Shown here: piece after piece, positions 33,438 through 33,640 of the stretch
Numbering within the stretch: the stretch's first letter is position 1
Layout: each line of letters starts with the position of its first letter
IMG/VR virus record: IMGVR_UViG_3300004369_000069
Span: 1-33,640 of that record
Direction: 5' to 3' (one strand)
Source: a virus
Length of the DNA: 33,640 nucleotides
Program-made: the position numbers and the translations under genes
The notes under the pieces: generated by a model
The model's input: only the letters and a program-made list of their open reading frames with translations
Databases searched by the model: none
Told to the model about the DNA's origin: nothing

Positions 33438-33640
33438 ATCGTGGAGAACGTCTTCGGCCCATTCTTTCCAAGGCTGGTAGACAACTGAAAGCCTATCTGA
33501 AAGATCGTAGTATCTGACGTAGGGGTGCTCCCCGAATGCTCGCCACTCAACGGAGGGGCTGTCGTACCCAACGTCAAGGGGTCGATTCTCGTCACCGATG
33601 ATGATGCCGTAGCCTGTGCTACCACCTTCAAGTTCGGTGA
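33423..33640 (-). CDS. Unknown protein, 5' end cut by window
   Basis: Minus-strand frame open from the window edge (33640) to TGA at 33425-33423, about 72 codons visible. The peptide includes GGSTGYGIIIGDENRPLDVG, YDSPSVEWRAFGEHPYVRYY and a helical end YQPWKEWAEDVLHDL. It reads well and its frame differs from a competing open frame at 33434-33631, whose Ser/Thr-rich product looks artificial. Function not recognised. It precedes the AAA+/VWA pair and its 3' end contains their promoter. Confidence 0.55.
   Translation of the reverse strand, partial: TELEGGSTGYGIIIGDENRPLDVGYDSPSVEWRAFGEHPYVRYYDLSDRLSVVYQPWKEWAEDVLHDLTRV

Noticed and set aside
33434-33631. Minus-strand 65-codon frame at the window end
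   Set aside because: A different minus frame is open from the edge to 33423 and gives a more protein-like product; the Ser/Thr-rich frame is its shadow.

Overview
The window looks like part of the genome of a tailed phage of an actinobacterium, probably an aquatic one. The evidence is a WhiB-family iron-sulfur regulator (27693-28082), long low-complexity tail-fibre genes, phage tRNAs, dense gene packing with ATGA/GTGA/TAATG stop-start overlaps, and many promoters that place the start codon at the transcription start (leaderless genes, common in actinobacteria). No integrase, transposase or CRISPR array is visible. Host and lifestyle are inferences.

Layout. 1-10215 (+) is a tail-tip/fibre module: a truncated repeat-rich fibre, small adaptor-like proteins, two giant fibres built of Gly-Asn-Val-Thr-Gly type repeats, and a last tail protein ending in a Pro-Pro-Phe/Tyr-Phe repeat. 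10254-24689 is a large auxiliary island. It holds twelve different Fe(II)/2-oxoglutarate oxygenases: seven + strand genes between 10254 and 19954, four in a - strand operon 22798-19921, and one more + strand gene at 23558. Mixed among them are a DUF6065-like protein, a glutathione-peroxidase fold lacking its catalytic residues, a thioredoxin, one FkbM-like methyltransferase, one possible methyltransferase, and several unknown proteins. 24696-24979 is a cluster of three tRNAs (Ser-UGA, Gly-UCC, Arg-UCU) with its own consensus promoter. 25056-27448 is a run of small early-type genes, including a possible PD-(D/E)XK nuclease, zinc-finger peptides and small membrane proteins.

27449-27692 is an intergenic region with a 16-bp direct repeat and the whiB promoter. 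27693-30206 carries whiB, a terminase-small-subunit-like HTH protein and several ribbon-helix-helix-like proteins, plus a - strand mini-gene and a - strand tRNA-Ile. 30058-33640 (-) carries a replication-initiator C-terminal-domain protein, a VWA/metallopeptidase-like protein and its MoxR-type AAA+ ATPase, and the 3' part of a further gene.

How it may work together. The oxygenase island begins 38 bp after a tail gene with a proline-rich end. Its operons mostly start from promoters of one strict form, TTGnnn-N17-TAnnnT-N6-ATG, with no Shine-Dalgarno site, whereas structural and replication genes mostly use Shine-Dalgarno sites. My leading idea is a phage-encoded hydroxylation system acting on phage virion proteins or on host-derived substrates, supported by thioredoxin/peroxidase-like redox proteins and methyltransferases. 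The substrate cannot be read from the sequence. A second unusual feature is a nucleotide-skew island (about 26.5-27.8 kb) whose right edge falls inside whiB, exactly where the low-complexity N-terminal tail meets the WhiB domain.
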